Shown: positions 1 through 6,838, counted from the first letter of the stretch. The stretch: DNA of 11,648 bases from Nocardioidaceae bacterium (GCA_013811715.1 JACCUS010000420.1:1-11648), one strand, 5' to 3'. The notes: a model not told the origin generated them from the sequence alone. Made by a program: numbers and translations.

Positions 1-8
1 TGGTTCGC

Positions 9-39
9 TGGGTTCACAAGGCCATTGCAGCAGAACCCA
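9..39. repeat. Inverted repeat near the left edge
   Basis: Seven-base arms TGGGTTC (9-15) and GAACCCA (33-39) are exact reverse complements separated by 17 nt. The surrounding 112 bases hold no convincing gene. The first plus frame runs open from the window edge to a TGA at 52-54, so it could be the tail of an upstream gene, but this is too short to judge. The repeat has no T tract and lies about 75 nt upstream of the helD start. It could be the end of an upstream terminator, an operator, or chance. Confidence 0.2.
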
Positions 40-96
40 CCGGCGGCGGCATGACCTTTGCCGAATTTCGCCTCGCCTGTCGCCCGCCGGCGCTGC

Positions 97-102
97 TAGG
101 CT
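97..102 (+). promoter_or_regulatory. Possible -10 element of helD
   Basis: TAGGCT matches the actinobacterial -10 pattern TANNNT and ends 10 nt before the helD ATG at 113. This would give a leader of only a few bases. No Shine-Dalgarno sequence precedes that ATG, which fits a leaderless or near-leaderless transcript. No good -35 hexamer is visible at the usual distance, so this call is weak. Confidence 0.3.
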
Positions 103-112
103 CTCGGGTCCC

Positions 113-2197
113 ATGGGTGATGAGATCGGGCGAGAGCAGGCCCACCTGGTCGAGTCGCGAACGGCCCTGGACCGGATGCGAGAGCGCACCGCCTCGATGT
201 CGGCGCTGGCCGGTGACCGGGTCAGCGGCGAGTACCTCAAGTTCACTTTGTGGAAGCGGATGAAGGCGCTGGAGGACGACCCGGAGATCCCGCTGTTCTT
301 CGGCCGTCTCGACTACGGGCACGCGGTCGCTGCCTCCCCAGCCCGAGGAGCGCGCCGCTCGGCCGAGGCCCCTGGTGAACGTTTCTACATCGGTCGCCGC
401 CACGTCACCGACGAGCAGGGGGACCCGCTCGTGGTCGACTGGCGGGCGCCGATCTCGCGGCCGTTCTACCGGGCCAGCACGGCAGACCCGATGGGGCTCC
501 GGCTGCGCCGTCGCTTCGGCTTCCACCGCGGCAAGGTCACGGCGTACGAGGACGAAGACCTCGCCACCCCGCGGACGAGTCAGGTCGCGGCAGCGACCGA
601 AGACGCAGCGGCGGCCGCGGACACGGGAGCGGCTGCCCACAGCGCGATCCTGGAGGCCGAGATCGAACGGCCCCGGATGGGGCCGATGCGCGACATCGTC
701 GCGACGATCCAGCCCGAGCAGGACGACATCGTCCGGTCCGCGCTGGCGGCCAGTGTGTGTGTTCAGGGCGCACCGGGCACCGGCAAGACGGCGGTCGGGC
801 TGCATCGGGCCGCCTACCTGCTCTATGCCCATCGCGACCAGCTCAGCCGGCAAGGTGTGCTCGTCGTCGGACCCAACGCGTCGTTCCTGCGATACATCGG
901 CGACGTCCTCCCGGCGCTCGGCGAGATCGACGCCAAGCAGACAACGGTCGAGGAGCTGGTCGCCCGGGTGCCGCTGAGAACCGTCGACCCTGTAGAGGTG
1001 GCTCGCGTCAAGGGTGACGCCCGGATGGCGACCGTGCTCGAGCGCGCCCTGTGGTCGCTGCCGCAGCCGGCCACCGACGGCCTGGTCGTTCCGATCGGCG
1101 CCCGCCGTTGGCGGGTCCCGGCCTACGAGGCCGACGAGATCGTCGCGGAGCTCCGCGGTCGTGGGGTGCGGTACGGCGCCGGCCGCGTGATGCTCCCCCA
1201 GCGCCTCGCCCACGCGGTGCTCGTCAAGATGGAGCTCTCGGGGGACTCCCCGGACGACCGGGTGCAGAACTCGGTCGCGCGCAGCCGCCCGGTGAAGCAG
1301 TTCGCCGACGCGCTCTGGCCGGCGACCGACGCCAGGCGGCTGGTGATGCGGCTGCTCGGTGATCTCGGATTCCTGGCGGCCGCGGCGTCCGGGGTGCTCA
1401 CCGCGGCGGAGCAGGAGGCGATCCGATGGCCGAGACCGGCCAAGGGTCCGGGCAGCGCCCGGTGGTCCCTGCACGACGCGGTGCTCGTCGACGAGGCGGC
1501 CGATCTGCTCGAACGCACGCCGAGTCTGGGGCACGTCGTGCTCGACGAGGCTCAGGACCTGTCGCCGATGATGCTGCGCTGCATCGGCCGGCAGTGCTCG
1601 ACGGGCTCGGCGACGATCTTGGGTGACCTCGCGCAGGGAACGACGCCGTGGGGGGTGCGCGTCTGGGACGACGCGCTCGCGCACCTCGGCAAGGCCGGCG
1701 CCCATCTCGAAGAGCTCACCGTCGGCTTCCGAGTGCCGGCGGACGTGATCGAGTACGCCGCCAGGCTGCTGCCGACGATCGCGCCCACACTGGCGCCGCC
1801 GACCTCGGTCCGCCGTACCAGCGGCGAACTGCAGATCCGACAGCACCCCGAGCCACTCGCCGCGGCCGTGTCCGCCGTCGGGGAGGCGCTGGGGCGGCCC
1901 GGCTCGATCGGCATGATCGTGCCCGACTCCTGGGCCACCAGGGCCGACGCGGCTCTCGACGAGGCCGGCATCTCGCACAGCACGGTCGGCGACGCAGACG
2001 ACATCGCCTCCCGGGTCGACGTGGTGCCCGCGACACTGGCCAAGGGCCTGGAGTTCGACCACGTGGTGCTCGCCGAACCTGCCGCGCTGGTGGCCGCCGA
2101 GACCGACACGCCGACCGGGCTGCGGCGGCTCTACGTCTGCCTGACCCGGGCGGTCACCTCACTCGTCATCGTCCATGCCGAGCCGCTGCCGCTGTAG
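113..2197 (+). CDS. helD: HelD-like superfamily 1 ATPase (RNA polymerase-associated)
   Basis: A 694-residue UvrD/Rep-like protein of the HelD family. HelD proteins bind RNA polymerase in the cytoplasm and use ATP to remove or recycle stalled enzyme; in some actinobacteria relatives give rifamycin tolerance. Visible motifs: a charged helical N-terminus, the HelD signature around residues 90-120 (YIGRRHVTDEQGDPL then VVDWRAPISRPFY), Walker A GAPGTGKT (219-226), Walker B VVLDEAQD (475-482), GDLAQG (504-509), GFRVP (538-542), KGLEFD (644-649) and the motif VI region RRLYVCLTRA (671-680). All core ATPase motifs are intact, and the length is close to other actinobacterial members. The ATG at 113 is chosen because the open frame upstream has no ATG or GTG. 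The HD-domain gene follows after 20 nt, so the two are probably co-transcribed. The 112 visible upstream bases do not show the palindromic rifamycin-associated element, so rifamycin induction is not supported here. Confidence 0.93.
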   Translation: MGDEIGREQAHLVESRTALDRMRERTASMSALAGDRVSGEYLKFTLWKRMKALEDDPEIPLFFGRLDYGHAVAASPARGARRSAEAPGERFYIGRRHVTDEQGDPLVVDWRAPISRPFYRASTADPMGLRLRRRFGFHRGKVTAYEDEDLATPRTSQVAAATEDAAAAADTGAAAHSAILEAEIERPRMGPMRDIVATIQPEQDDIVRSALAASVCVQGAPGTGKTAVGLHRAAYLLYAHRDQLSRQGVLVVGPNASFLRYIGDVLPALGEIDAKQTTVEELVARVPLRTVDPVEVARVKGDARMATVLERALWSLPQPATDGLVVPIGARRWRVPAYEADEIVAELRGRGVRYGAGRVMLPQRLAHAVLVKMELSGDSPDDRVQNSVARSRPVKQFADALWPATDARRLVMRLLGDLGFLAAAASGVLTAAEQEAIRWPRPAKGPGSARWSLHDAVLVDEAADLLERTPSLGHVVLDEAQDLSPMMLRCIGRQCSTGSATILGDLAQGTTPWGVRVWDDALAHLGKAGAHLEELTVGFRVPADVIEYAARLLPTIAPTLAPPTSVRRTSGELQIRQHPEPLAAAVSAVGEALGRPGSIGMIVPDSWATRADAALDEAGISHSTVGDADDIASRVDVVPATLAKGLEFDHVVLAEPAALVAAETDTPTGLRRLYVCLTRAVTSLVIVHAEPLPL

Positions 2198-2217
2198 CCG
2201 CAAGGCATGATGGGTCT

Positions 2218-2838
2218 GTGTTCGACACCGGCGAGGCCCTGATCGAGCGATGGGAGTCCCACTTCCCGGGGCGCCAGTCCCTGGGAAGGGAGCTGGTGTA
2301 CCGCTATGGCTCGGTGGTGCGCAGCTACCACGACCTGACCCATCTGGCGCACGTGCTGCAGCGGGTCGACGAGCTGGCCGACGAGGCCGACCAGGTGCTG
2401 CTGGTCGAGCTGGCGGCCTGGTACCACGACGCGGTCTACGACGTACGCCGTGACGACAATGAGGAGCGCTCGGCCGAGCTCGCCGAGTCCACCCTTCCGG
2501 CGTACGAGTTCAGCGACTCTGACGTCGCCGAGGTGGCCCGGCTGGTCCGGCTTACGCGGACCCACGCTCCGCACGGGTGGGACCGCAACGGCTCGGTGCT
2601 GTGTGACGCCGACCTGGCGATCCTCGCGAGCCCGCCGGAGGAGTACGACGCCTACGTGCACGCGGTCCGCACCGAGTACCGGCATGTCCCCGATCCGAAG
2701 TTCGTGCAAGGACGGGTGGCGGTGTTGCGGCGTTTGCGGGCGTTGCCGGCGCTGTTCCACACCAAGCACGGCCACGACCAGTGGGAGCAGGCCGCCCGCG
2801 ACAACCTCGATCGCGAGCTCGCCTTCCTCGAACTCTGA
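2218..2838 (+). CDS. HD-domain metal-dependent phosphohydrolase family protein
   Basis: A 206-residue cytosolic protein resembling the predicted HD-superfamily hydrolases of the COG4339 type. Likely metal ligands are visible in order: the His of SYHDLTH (H38), the HD pair of WYHDAVYD (H70, D71), the conserved Asn-Glu of the helix after it (N81, E82) and the Asp of CDADLAIL (D130, D132). HD proteins of this kind usually cleave phosphomonoesters or phosphodiesters, often of nucleotides; the substrate of this subfamily is unknown. The GTG at 2218 is chosen because the family-like sequence begins there, 20 nt after the helD stop. The only nearby Shine-Dalgarno-like match, AAGG at 2202-2205, is weak and distant, so translation may be coupled to helD. 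The same frame is open upstream inside helD, but that part looks like out-of-frame helD. A link between HelD and this enzyme is suggested only by position. Confidence 0.85.
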   Translation: MFDTGEALIERWESHFPGRQSLGRELVYRYGSVVRSYHDLTHLAHVLQRVDELADEADQVLLVELAAWYHDAVYDVRRDDNEERSAELAESTLPAYEFSDSDVAEVARLVRLTRTHAPHGWDRNGSVLCDADLAILASPPEEYDAYVHAVRTEYRHVPDPKFVQGRVAVLRRLRALPALFHTKHGHDQWEQAARDNLDRELAFLEL

Positions 2839-2855
2839 CCGCCCAGCTCGGGCGG
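2839..2855 (+). terminator. Hairpin directly after the HD-domain gene
   Basis: CCGCCC (2839-2844), loop AGCTC (2845-2849), GGGCGG (2850-2855): a perfect six-base-pair G/C stem that begins at the base after the TGA stop at 2836-2838. There is no following T tract, which is common for actinobacterial intrinsic terminators. It lies in the 48 nt gap between two convergent genes, where termination is expected. It could instead protect the mRNA 3' end. Confidence 0.55.
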
Positions 2856-2869
2856 AGGGCGCCGGAGGC

Positions 2870-2886
2870 AGACACCGGGCGTGTCT
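2870..2886 (-). terminator. Hairpin directly after the LD-carboxypeptidase gene
   Basis: AGACAC (2870-2875), loop CGGGC (2876-2880), GTGTCT (2881-2886): a perfect six-base-pair stem. On the minus strand it begins at the base after the stop codon at 2887-2889. It mirrors the hairpin at 2839-2855 in stem length, loop length and abutment to a stop codon. No T tract follows on the minus strand. It is probably a terminator or a 3' end stabiliser for the convergent minus-strand operon. Confidence 0.5.
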
Positions 2887-4107
2887 TCAGTCACAGGCGA
2901 GGGGTGGGTGGCGGAGAGTCAAGGCGCACCGGCGGGAATCGAGGGTCGCGTCGAGGGTGGCGGGTACGCCGAGGGGCACTGTGGCGCTGCTCGCGGTGTG
3001 GCCGAAGTCGAACCCCCGCACCAGCGGCACGTCGAGCGGGGCGAGCCGGTCCACCAGGACGGCGTCGACTTCGGCCGGGTCACCACACTCGGAGAACGTC
3101 CCGAGCACGATGGCGGCGACGCCGGCGAACCAGCCGCTCCGGATCAGCTGCGTCAGCAACCGGTCGACGCGGTAGGGCTCCTCGGCGACGTCCTCCAGTA
3201 CGACGATGCCGCCCACCGCGGCCCGGCTGGACGACGTGCCGATCTCCGCCGCCAACAAGGCCAGGTTGCCGCCGACCAGAACGCCGTCGGCCTGGCCGGG
3301 CACCACGGTCTCGACCGACCGGTCCTCGAACAGGTCGACAACCGACTCCGGGTCCAGCACGACTCTCCGCAGCTCGTCGGCACTCGCCGGATCGGCGCGT
3401 CCGAGCGAGGTGACCACATGCGAGTGGATCGTGACGAGCCCGAGCCGCGCAGCGACCGCTTGGTGCAGGGCGGTCACGTCGGAGAACCCGACCAGCACCT
3501 TGGGCCGCGCCTCGGCCAACAGCCTCCAGTCGAGCAGGTCGAGCATGCGCTGGGTGCCGTACCCGCCCCGCGCGGCCCACACCGCCTTCACCGCCGGGTC
3601 CATCCAGGCGGCGGTGAAGTCGGCTGCCCGGTCGGCGTCGCTGGCCGCGAGGTGGTGGAGCTCGGTCGCATGGCCCAGCACATGGTCGGCGACGTGGACG
3701 TGCAGCCCCCAACTCTCCAACCGCGCCATTCCGGCACGCAACCGGTCCGGAGGCACCACCCCGGCGGTGGCAGGCACCGCCACCAGATCGCCCGCCTGGA
3801 GGCGGGGCGGCCGCAGCAGCGGGCGCCCGACAGCACGTCGGGCCATCGAGTCCACCTTACGCCTCCGCAGCCCCGAGCTGGCGAGACGATCTACCAGCTC
3901 TCGTGAGCTGACCGGCCGCGCCCCGGCCGCCACCAGCCGGCCGAAGGCCTGCTCCGGCACGTCGTAGTGGTCACGCTCGAAGCCACGCCGGGGAACGCCC
4001 TGAGCGGCCGCGAACGCGTGCAGCTCATCGAGCGAGGCGTCGCTGACCAGGTGCGACCACAACCTGTCGTGCGCCGGCCAAGCCGGCGGGTCGATCCAGA
4101 TCGTCAC
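2887..4107 (-). CDS. DUF4031 domain fused in frame to LD-carboxypeptidase (S66)
   Basis: A 406-residue single reading frame. Residues 1 to about 84 form a DUF4031 domain of unknown function (IDPPAWPAHDRLWSHLVSD, then GVPRRGFERDHYDVP). Residues from about 88 on are a peptidase family S66 LD-carboxypeptidase, which removes the terminal D-alanine from muropeptide tetrapeptides during peptidoglycan recycling. Likely catalytic residues: Ser209 in GFSDVTAL, a Glu in the LEDVAEEPYRVDR segment and His370 in FDFGHT. The second domain alone, from the ATG at 3846, would be 319 residues, normal for the family, with the His at 283. No signal peptide is seen, so it is probably cytoplasmic. The GTG at 4107 is chosen because DUF4031 similarity begins there, 14 nt after the cutC stop; its Shine-Dalgarno is poor, so it is probably translated by coupling to cutC. 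I would normally expect two separate proteins. An internal ribosome site (3852-3858) may also give free LD-carboxypeptidase. Confidence 0.8.
   Translation of the reverse strand: MTIWIDPPAWPAHDRLWSHLVSDASLDELHAFAAAQGVPRRGFERDHYDVPEQAFGRLVAAGARPVSSRELVDRLASSGLRRRKVDSMARRAVGRPLLRPPRLQAGDLVAVPATAGVVPPDRLRAGMARLESWGLHVHVADHVLGHATELHHLAASDADRAADFTAAWMDPAVKAVWAARGGYGTQRMLDLLDWRLLAEARPKVLVGFSDVTALHQAVAARLGLVTIHSHVVTSLGRADPASADELRRVVLDPESVVDLFEDRSVETVVPGQADGVLVGGNLALLAAEIGTSSSRAAVGGIVVLEDVAEEPYRVDRLLTQLIRSGWFAGVAAIVLGTFSECGDPAEVDAVLVDRLAPLDVPLVRGFDFGHTASSATVPLGVPATLDATLDSRRCALTLRHPPLACD
3852..3858 (-). promoter_or_regulatory. Internal ribosome binding site before the LD-carboxypeptidase ATG
   Basis: On the minus strand AAGGTGG, one mismatch from AAGGAGG, ends 5 nt before an in-frame ATG (3846-3844) at the domain boundary. 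The distance is ideal. It suggests that the LD-carboxypeptidase half can be made on its own, either as an additional product of the fusion gene or as a relic of two separate genes. Confidence 0.45.
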
Positions 4108-4121
4108 CGCGACGGAACGCG

Positions 4122-4880
4122 CTAGCCGGTGTCGCCCGAAACAGCAGAGAAGTGGCCGGTCGCGTCGTCGAGCAGCAACCGCCAAGATCGCACGAAGCCG
4201 GCGTCGACATGCGCCTTCGTCCACGATCCCCCCGGCCGCACCGACGCGCCAAGATGCACTCCGGTCACCCCCGAGCGCACCAACCACGGGACATGCTCGG
4301 CCCGCACGCCGCCGGCCGCGATTGCCGCCGCCGCGAATTCCATGTCTGCACCAGCCATCGCCACCAGGTCGTCGAAGCCCGAGTCCATCCCGCGCCCCGC
4401 CCCGGCCGTGTGCACCCCGTCGAGCCCCTCGAGCCGTCTCAGCTGCCGCCACGCCCTAGGCGACTCGAGGGCGTGGTCGAACGTCCGGTCGAACGTCCAC
4501 GGGGCCTCGGCCAAGGCGTCGCCGAGCGCCGCACACACCTCGACGTCGATCTCGAGGTCGGGCGTCAAGAAACCGAAGACGAAGCCCTCGACCCCCAGCG
4601 ACAGGTAGTCGGCGACCAGCCCGACGAGCCGACTGAGCTCGCCCCCCGACGTGGTGAAGCCCTCAGACAGCCGCAGCGTGGCCCGCACCGGCAGATCCGT
4701 GGCCCGCACGATGGAGCTCACCACGGCCGGCTCGACCGAGCGCGCCTGGCCCTCTTGGAAGGCGCAGACGTGCAACCGGTCGGCCCCGCCGGCCTGTGCG
4801 TGCTCGGCGTCGTCGGGGTGCAAGGCGACGACCTCGACCAGGGCAGCCCCACGTGGTCGCGCCGTCAGTTGCCGCGTCAT
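4122..4880 (-). CDS. cutC: Divergent CutC-family TIM-barrel protein
   Basis: A 252-residue protein of the CutC family (PF03932), whose members are about 250 residues, cytosolic and historically linked to copper homeostasis. Recognisable family segments are GGADRLHVCAFQEG (31-44), TFDRTFD (129-135), GVHTAG (155-160), AAGGVRAEH (188-196) and GVHLGASVR (207-215). Compared with E. coli CutC as I remember it (ADRVELC, TFHRAFD, LTSG), several positions differ: Glu-Leu to His-Val before the Cys, and His to Asp in the FHRAFD motif. A copper role is therefore doubtful. The ATG at 4880 is chosen because family similarity begins soon after it. It has no Shine-Dalgarno and lies 20 nt from the divergent start at 4901. 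It probably heads an operon with the DUF4031/LD-carboxypeptidase gene, whose GTG lies 14 nt after its stop. Confidence 0.78.
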   Translation of the reverse strand: MTRQLTARPRGAALVEVVALHPDDAEHAQAGGADRLHVCAFQEGQARSVEPAVVSSIVRATDLPVRATLRLSEGFTTSGGELSRLVGLVADYLSLGVEGFVFGFLTPDLEIDVEVCAALGDALAEAPWTFDRTFDHALESPRAWRQLRRLEGLDGVHTAGAGRGMDSGFDDLVAMAGADMEFAAAAIAAGGVRAEHVPWLVRSGVTGVHLGASVRPGGSWTKAHVDAGFVRSWRLLLDDATGHFSAVSGDTG

Positions 4881-4888
4881 CACTTGAG

Positions 4889-4894
4889 TAGCCT
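4889..4894 (+). promoter_or_regulatory. Possible -10 element for the 126-residue protein
   Basis: TAGCCT fits TANNNT and ends 6 nt before the ATG at 4901, the spacing expected if transcription begins at the A of the start codon. The base run from here to the ATG has no Shine-Dalgarno. The corresponding -35 region would lie inside the first codons of cutC. A weaker minus-strand candidate, TACTCA (4890-4885), overlaps it. Confidence 0.4.
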
Positions 4895-4900
4895 GACAGC

Positions 4901-5281
4901 ATGGAGGGCATGACGTCGGGAGACCCGCTGTTGCACGCGCGAGCACTCGTGTTGGAGGATCTCTCGGCCGCGGGCCTGGTCGACCCGCACACCGTGTCGC
5001 TCGTGGAGGAGTGTGTCTCGTCGCGACGCTGGTGGCTGTCGCAGTGGCAGCAGGGCGAGGCGTACGTCGAGGGGCTCGTCGCCCAAGACGTCCAAGACGC
5101 GTTGTTCGACGAGTCTCGGCGATGGCCGGTATGCGCCGGCTGTCTCGACCCGATCGAGCACAGCCTGGCCATCGAGCCCGAGCTCGGGCCCGACCCACAT
5201 TGGGTGTGCTCGGAGTCCGGCGCGGTCGTGGCGGCGCTCGGCCGGCTCGCTAACGGCCGCGGCGGCCCAGCAACTTCTTGA
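4901..5281 (+). CDS. Conserved-looking hypothetical protein with CxxC and a third Cys
   Basis: A 126-residue protein I do not recognise. Codons end almost always in G or C, as in neighbouring genes, so it is very probably real. The N-terminal half is acidic and helical with a Trp-rich patch (RRWWLSQWQQGEAYVEG). The C-terminal half has CAGC, then His, then HWVCSE, a CxxC...H...C layout that could bind zinc, although a full four-ligand set is not obvious. The ATG at 4901 is preferred over the ATG at 4910 because a TANNNT element lies 6 nt upstream of it, consistent with leaderless translation. It is divergent from cutC across 20 nt. Its 3' end overlaps the 3' end of coxG on the other strand by 32 nt. 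Confidence 0.72.
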   Translation: MEGMTSGDPLLHARALVLEDLSAAGLVDPHTVSLVEECVSSRRWWLSQWQQGEAYVEGLVAQDVQDALFDESRRWPVCAGCLDPIEHSLAIEPELGPDPHWVCSESGAVVAALGRLANGRGGPATS

Positions 5282-5969
5282 GTACGACGATCACGAGCAG
5301 CGCACCGGCGATGTGCGGTGCGTAGCGCTTGAGCAGGACCGGCAAGATGGTGGCGCCGAAGTCGAGCTGAGGCGCCCCCTGGCCGCTCGGCGTCCTCGGG
5401 TCGGGCGTCGGAGCGGCCGCGCTCGTCGTCGACTGGGCGGACGCGCTCGACGCGGCTGGCGCGGCGCCGGCTTGCTCCCCTGCCGACGTGTCGGCGGCAG
5501 GCGAGGCGGCAGCCTCCTCGTCGCCGCCGCCCAGCTTGGTCTCCAGACACGCCGCGAACTGCCCGAGCAGCTTGTCGCTCACGTCCTGCATCACGCCGCG
5601 CCCGAACTGGGCCGGCTTGCCGGTGATGTTCAGGTCGGTCTTCACGGTGACGTCGGTGGCGTCGTCGCCGCTGGTCATGAGCTGCGCGGTGACACCGACC
5701 GCCGCCGTACCGTTCCCGCGCTTGTCCTTGCCCTTCGCCTCGATCACGGCGCGATAGGTCGCCTCGTCGCGCTCCACGAAGCGACCAGAGCCGGAGTACT
5801 GCAAGGAGATCGGCCCGAGCTTGACCTTGCACAGGCCCTCGAACTGCTCGCCGTCGAACGACGTGAGCGCAGCACCGGGAAAGCACGGCGCGATCCGCTC
5901 CAGGTCGTTGAACGCATCCCAGGCGACGTCGATGGGCGCGGGCACGGTGAACTGGTGCGTCAACTCCAT
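5250..5969 (-). CDS. coxG: CoxG-family SRPBCC protein with C-terminal membrane helix
   Basis: A 239-residue protein, last in the visible cox operon. Residues 1-145 are the SRPBCC/CoxG domain, a lipid- or quinone-binding fold, with recognisable segments VAWDAFNDLERIAPCFPGA, KVKLGPI, ITGKPAQFGRG and a C-terminal amphipathic helix. Residues 147-203 are an Ala/Ser/Pro-rich linker with acidic spots. Residues about 213-235 form a hydrophobic helix (HIAGALLVIVV) ending in a basic tail (KKLLGRRGR), a likely tail anchor. CoxG proteins recruit CO dehydrogenase to the membrane, and in mycobacteria have been reported to deliver menaquinone to it; the same role for a form II enzyme is inference. The ATG at 5969 has GAGGG 5 nt upstream, formed with the coxM stop codon, so translation should be coupled. 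The last codons overlap the opposing 126-residue gene. Confidence 0.88.
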   Translation of the reverse strand: MELTHQFTVPAPIDVAWDAFNDLERIAPCFPGAALTSFDGEQFEGLCKVKLGPISLQYSGSGRFVERDEATYRAVIEAKGKDKRGNGTAAVGVTAQLMTSGDDATDVTVKTDLNITGKPAQFGRGVMQDVSDKLLGQFAACLETKLGGGDEEAAASPAADTSAGEQAGAAPAASSASAQSTTSAAAPTPDPRTPSGQGAPQLDFGATILPVLLKRYAPHIAGALLVIVVLKKLLGRRGR

Positions 5970-5977
5970 GGGAGCCC

Positions 5978-6838
5978 TCAGCCCGTGGCGCCTGCGGCCG
6001 ACAGCACGGCTCGGCCGGTGAGCACGGTGGCGAGGTGCCGGCGGTAGCCGGCGGTGCCGTTGGTGTCGGTCGGTGGGTTGGTGCCCGCAGCCGCCTGGGC
6101 GGCGGCGGCTTTGACGACGTCGGCCGAGGCCGGCTGGCCGATCAGCGCCTGCTCGACCGCGGTCGCCCTGATCGCCGTCGAGCCCATGTTCGTCAGCGCC
6201 AGCTTGGCCTCGGAGATCGTCTTGCCGTCGGTCTTGACCGCCGCCGCGACCGCGACGATCGACCACTGCTGCGCGACCCGGGTGAACTTCTCGTAGTGCC
6301 CCCTCCAGCCGGTGTGCTTCGGGACGCGGATCTTGATGAGCAGCTCGTTCTCCCCGACGGCCGTGGTGAACAGGTCCTCGAAGAACTCCGCCGCCGGCAC
6401 GGTCCGCTCCCCGTCAGGCCCGGCGACGACCAGCTCGGCGTCGAGCGCGAGCACGGGCGCGGGCATGTCGCCGGCCGGGTCGGCGTGCACGAGCGCGCCA
6501 CCCAGGGTGCCGCGGTGCCTTACCTGCGGGTCGGCGACGGTGCTGGCGGCCTTGCCGAGTACGGCGGCATGCTCGGCCACCGCCGGACTGCTGGAGACCT
6601 CGTCGTGAGTCGTCATCGCGCCGATCACGATGGCGTCGCCGTCCTCGCTGATCCCGCTCAGCTCCGGGATACGACCCAGATCGACCACGAGCGTCGGCGC
6701 CGCCAGCCGGAGCCTGAGCACCGGGAGCAGGCTCTGGCCACCGGCCAGCACCTTGATCTCCTCCGCCTCGGAACCGAGTGCGGCGATCGCGTCGCCGACC
6801 GTCTCGGGTGCGATGTAGTCGAACGCAGCCGGGATCAT
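5978..6838 (-). CDS. coxM: CoxM-like FAD-binding medium subunit
   Basis: A 286-residue medium subunit of a xanthine oxidase/CO dehydrogenase family molybdenum hydroxylase. It carries FAD and passes electrons from the 2Fe-2S clusters to the outside acceptor. FAD-binding motifs AGGQSLLP (32-39) and TLGGALVHADPAGDMP (111-126) are both intact, and the C-terminal CO_deh_flav_C-type domain follows from about residue 180. Length is normal for the family. The ATG at 6838 overlaps the coxL stop as ATGA and has GGAGG 6 nt upstream. Order S-L-M is that of form II operons; form I operons are M-S-L. Confidence 0.95.
   Translation of the reverse strand: MIPAAFDYIAPETVGDAIAALGSEAEEIKVLAGGQSLLPVLRLRLAAPTLVVDLGRIPELSGISEDGDAIVIGAMTTHDEVSSSPAVAEHAAVLGKAASTVADPQVRHRGTLGGALVHADPAGDMPAPVLALDAELVVAGPDGERTVPAAEFFEDLFTTAVGENELLIKIRVPKHTGWRGHYEKFTRVAQQWSIVAVAAAVKTDGKTISEAKLALTNMGSTAIRATAVEQALIGQPASADVVKAAAAQAAAGTNPPTDTNGTAGYRRHLATVLTGRAVLSAAGATG

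Noticed and set aside
1..112. Rifamycin-associated element or tRNA fragment at the left edge
   Set aside because: No match to the long rifamycin-element palindrome is visible, and the GGTTC-containing sequence does not fold as a T-arm with an acceptor stem.
14..2062. Long minus-strand open frame of 682 residues opposite helD
   Set aside because: It is the antisense shadow of a gene with intact HelD motifs; its translation is rich in Arg, Gly and Pro without any family motif, as expected from GC-rich DNA.
1648..2217. Upstream extension of the HD-domain gene into helD
   Set aside because: The extra 190 residues are Arg/Ala/Gly-rich out-of-frame helD sequence; family-like sequence begins at the GTG at 2218.
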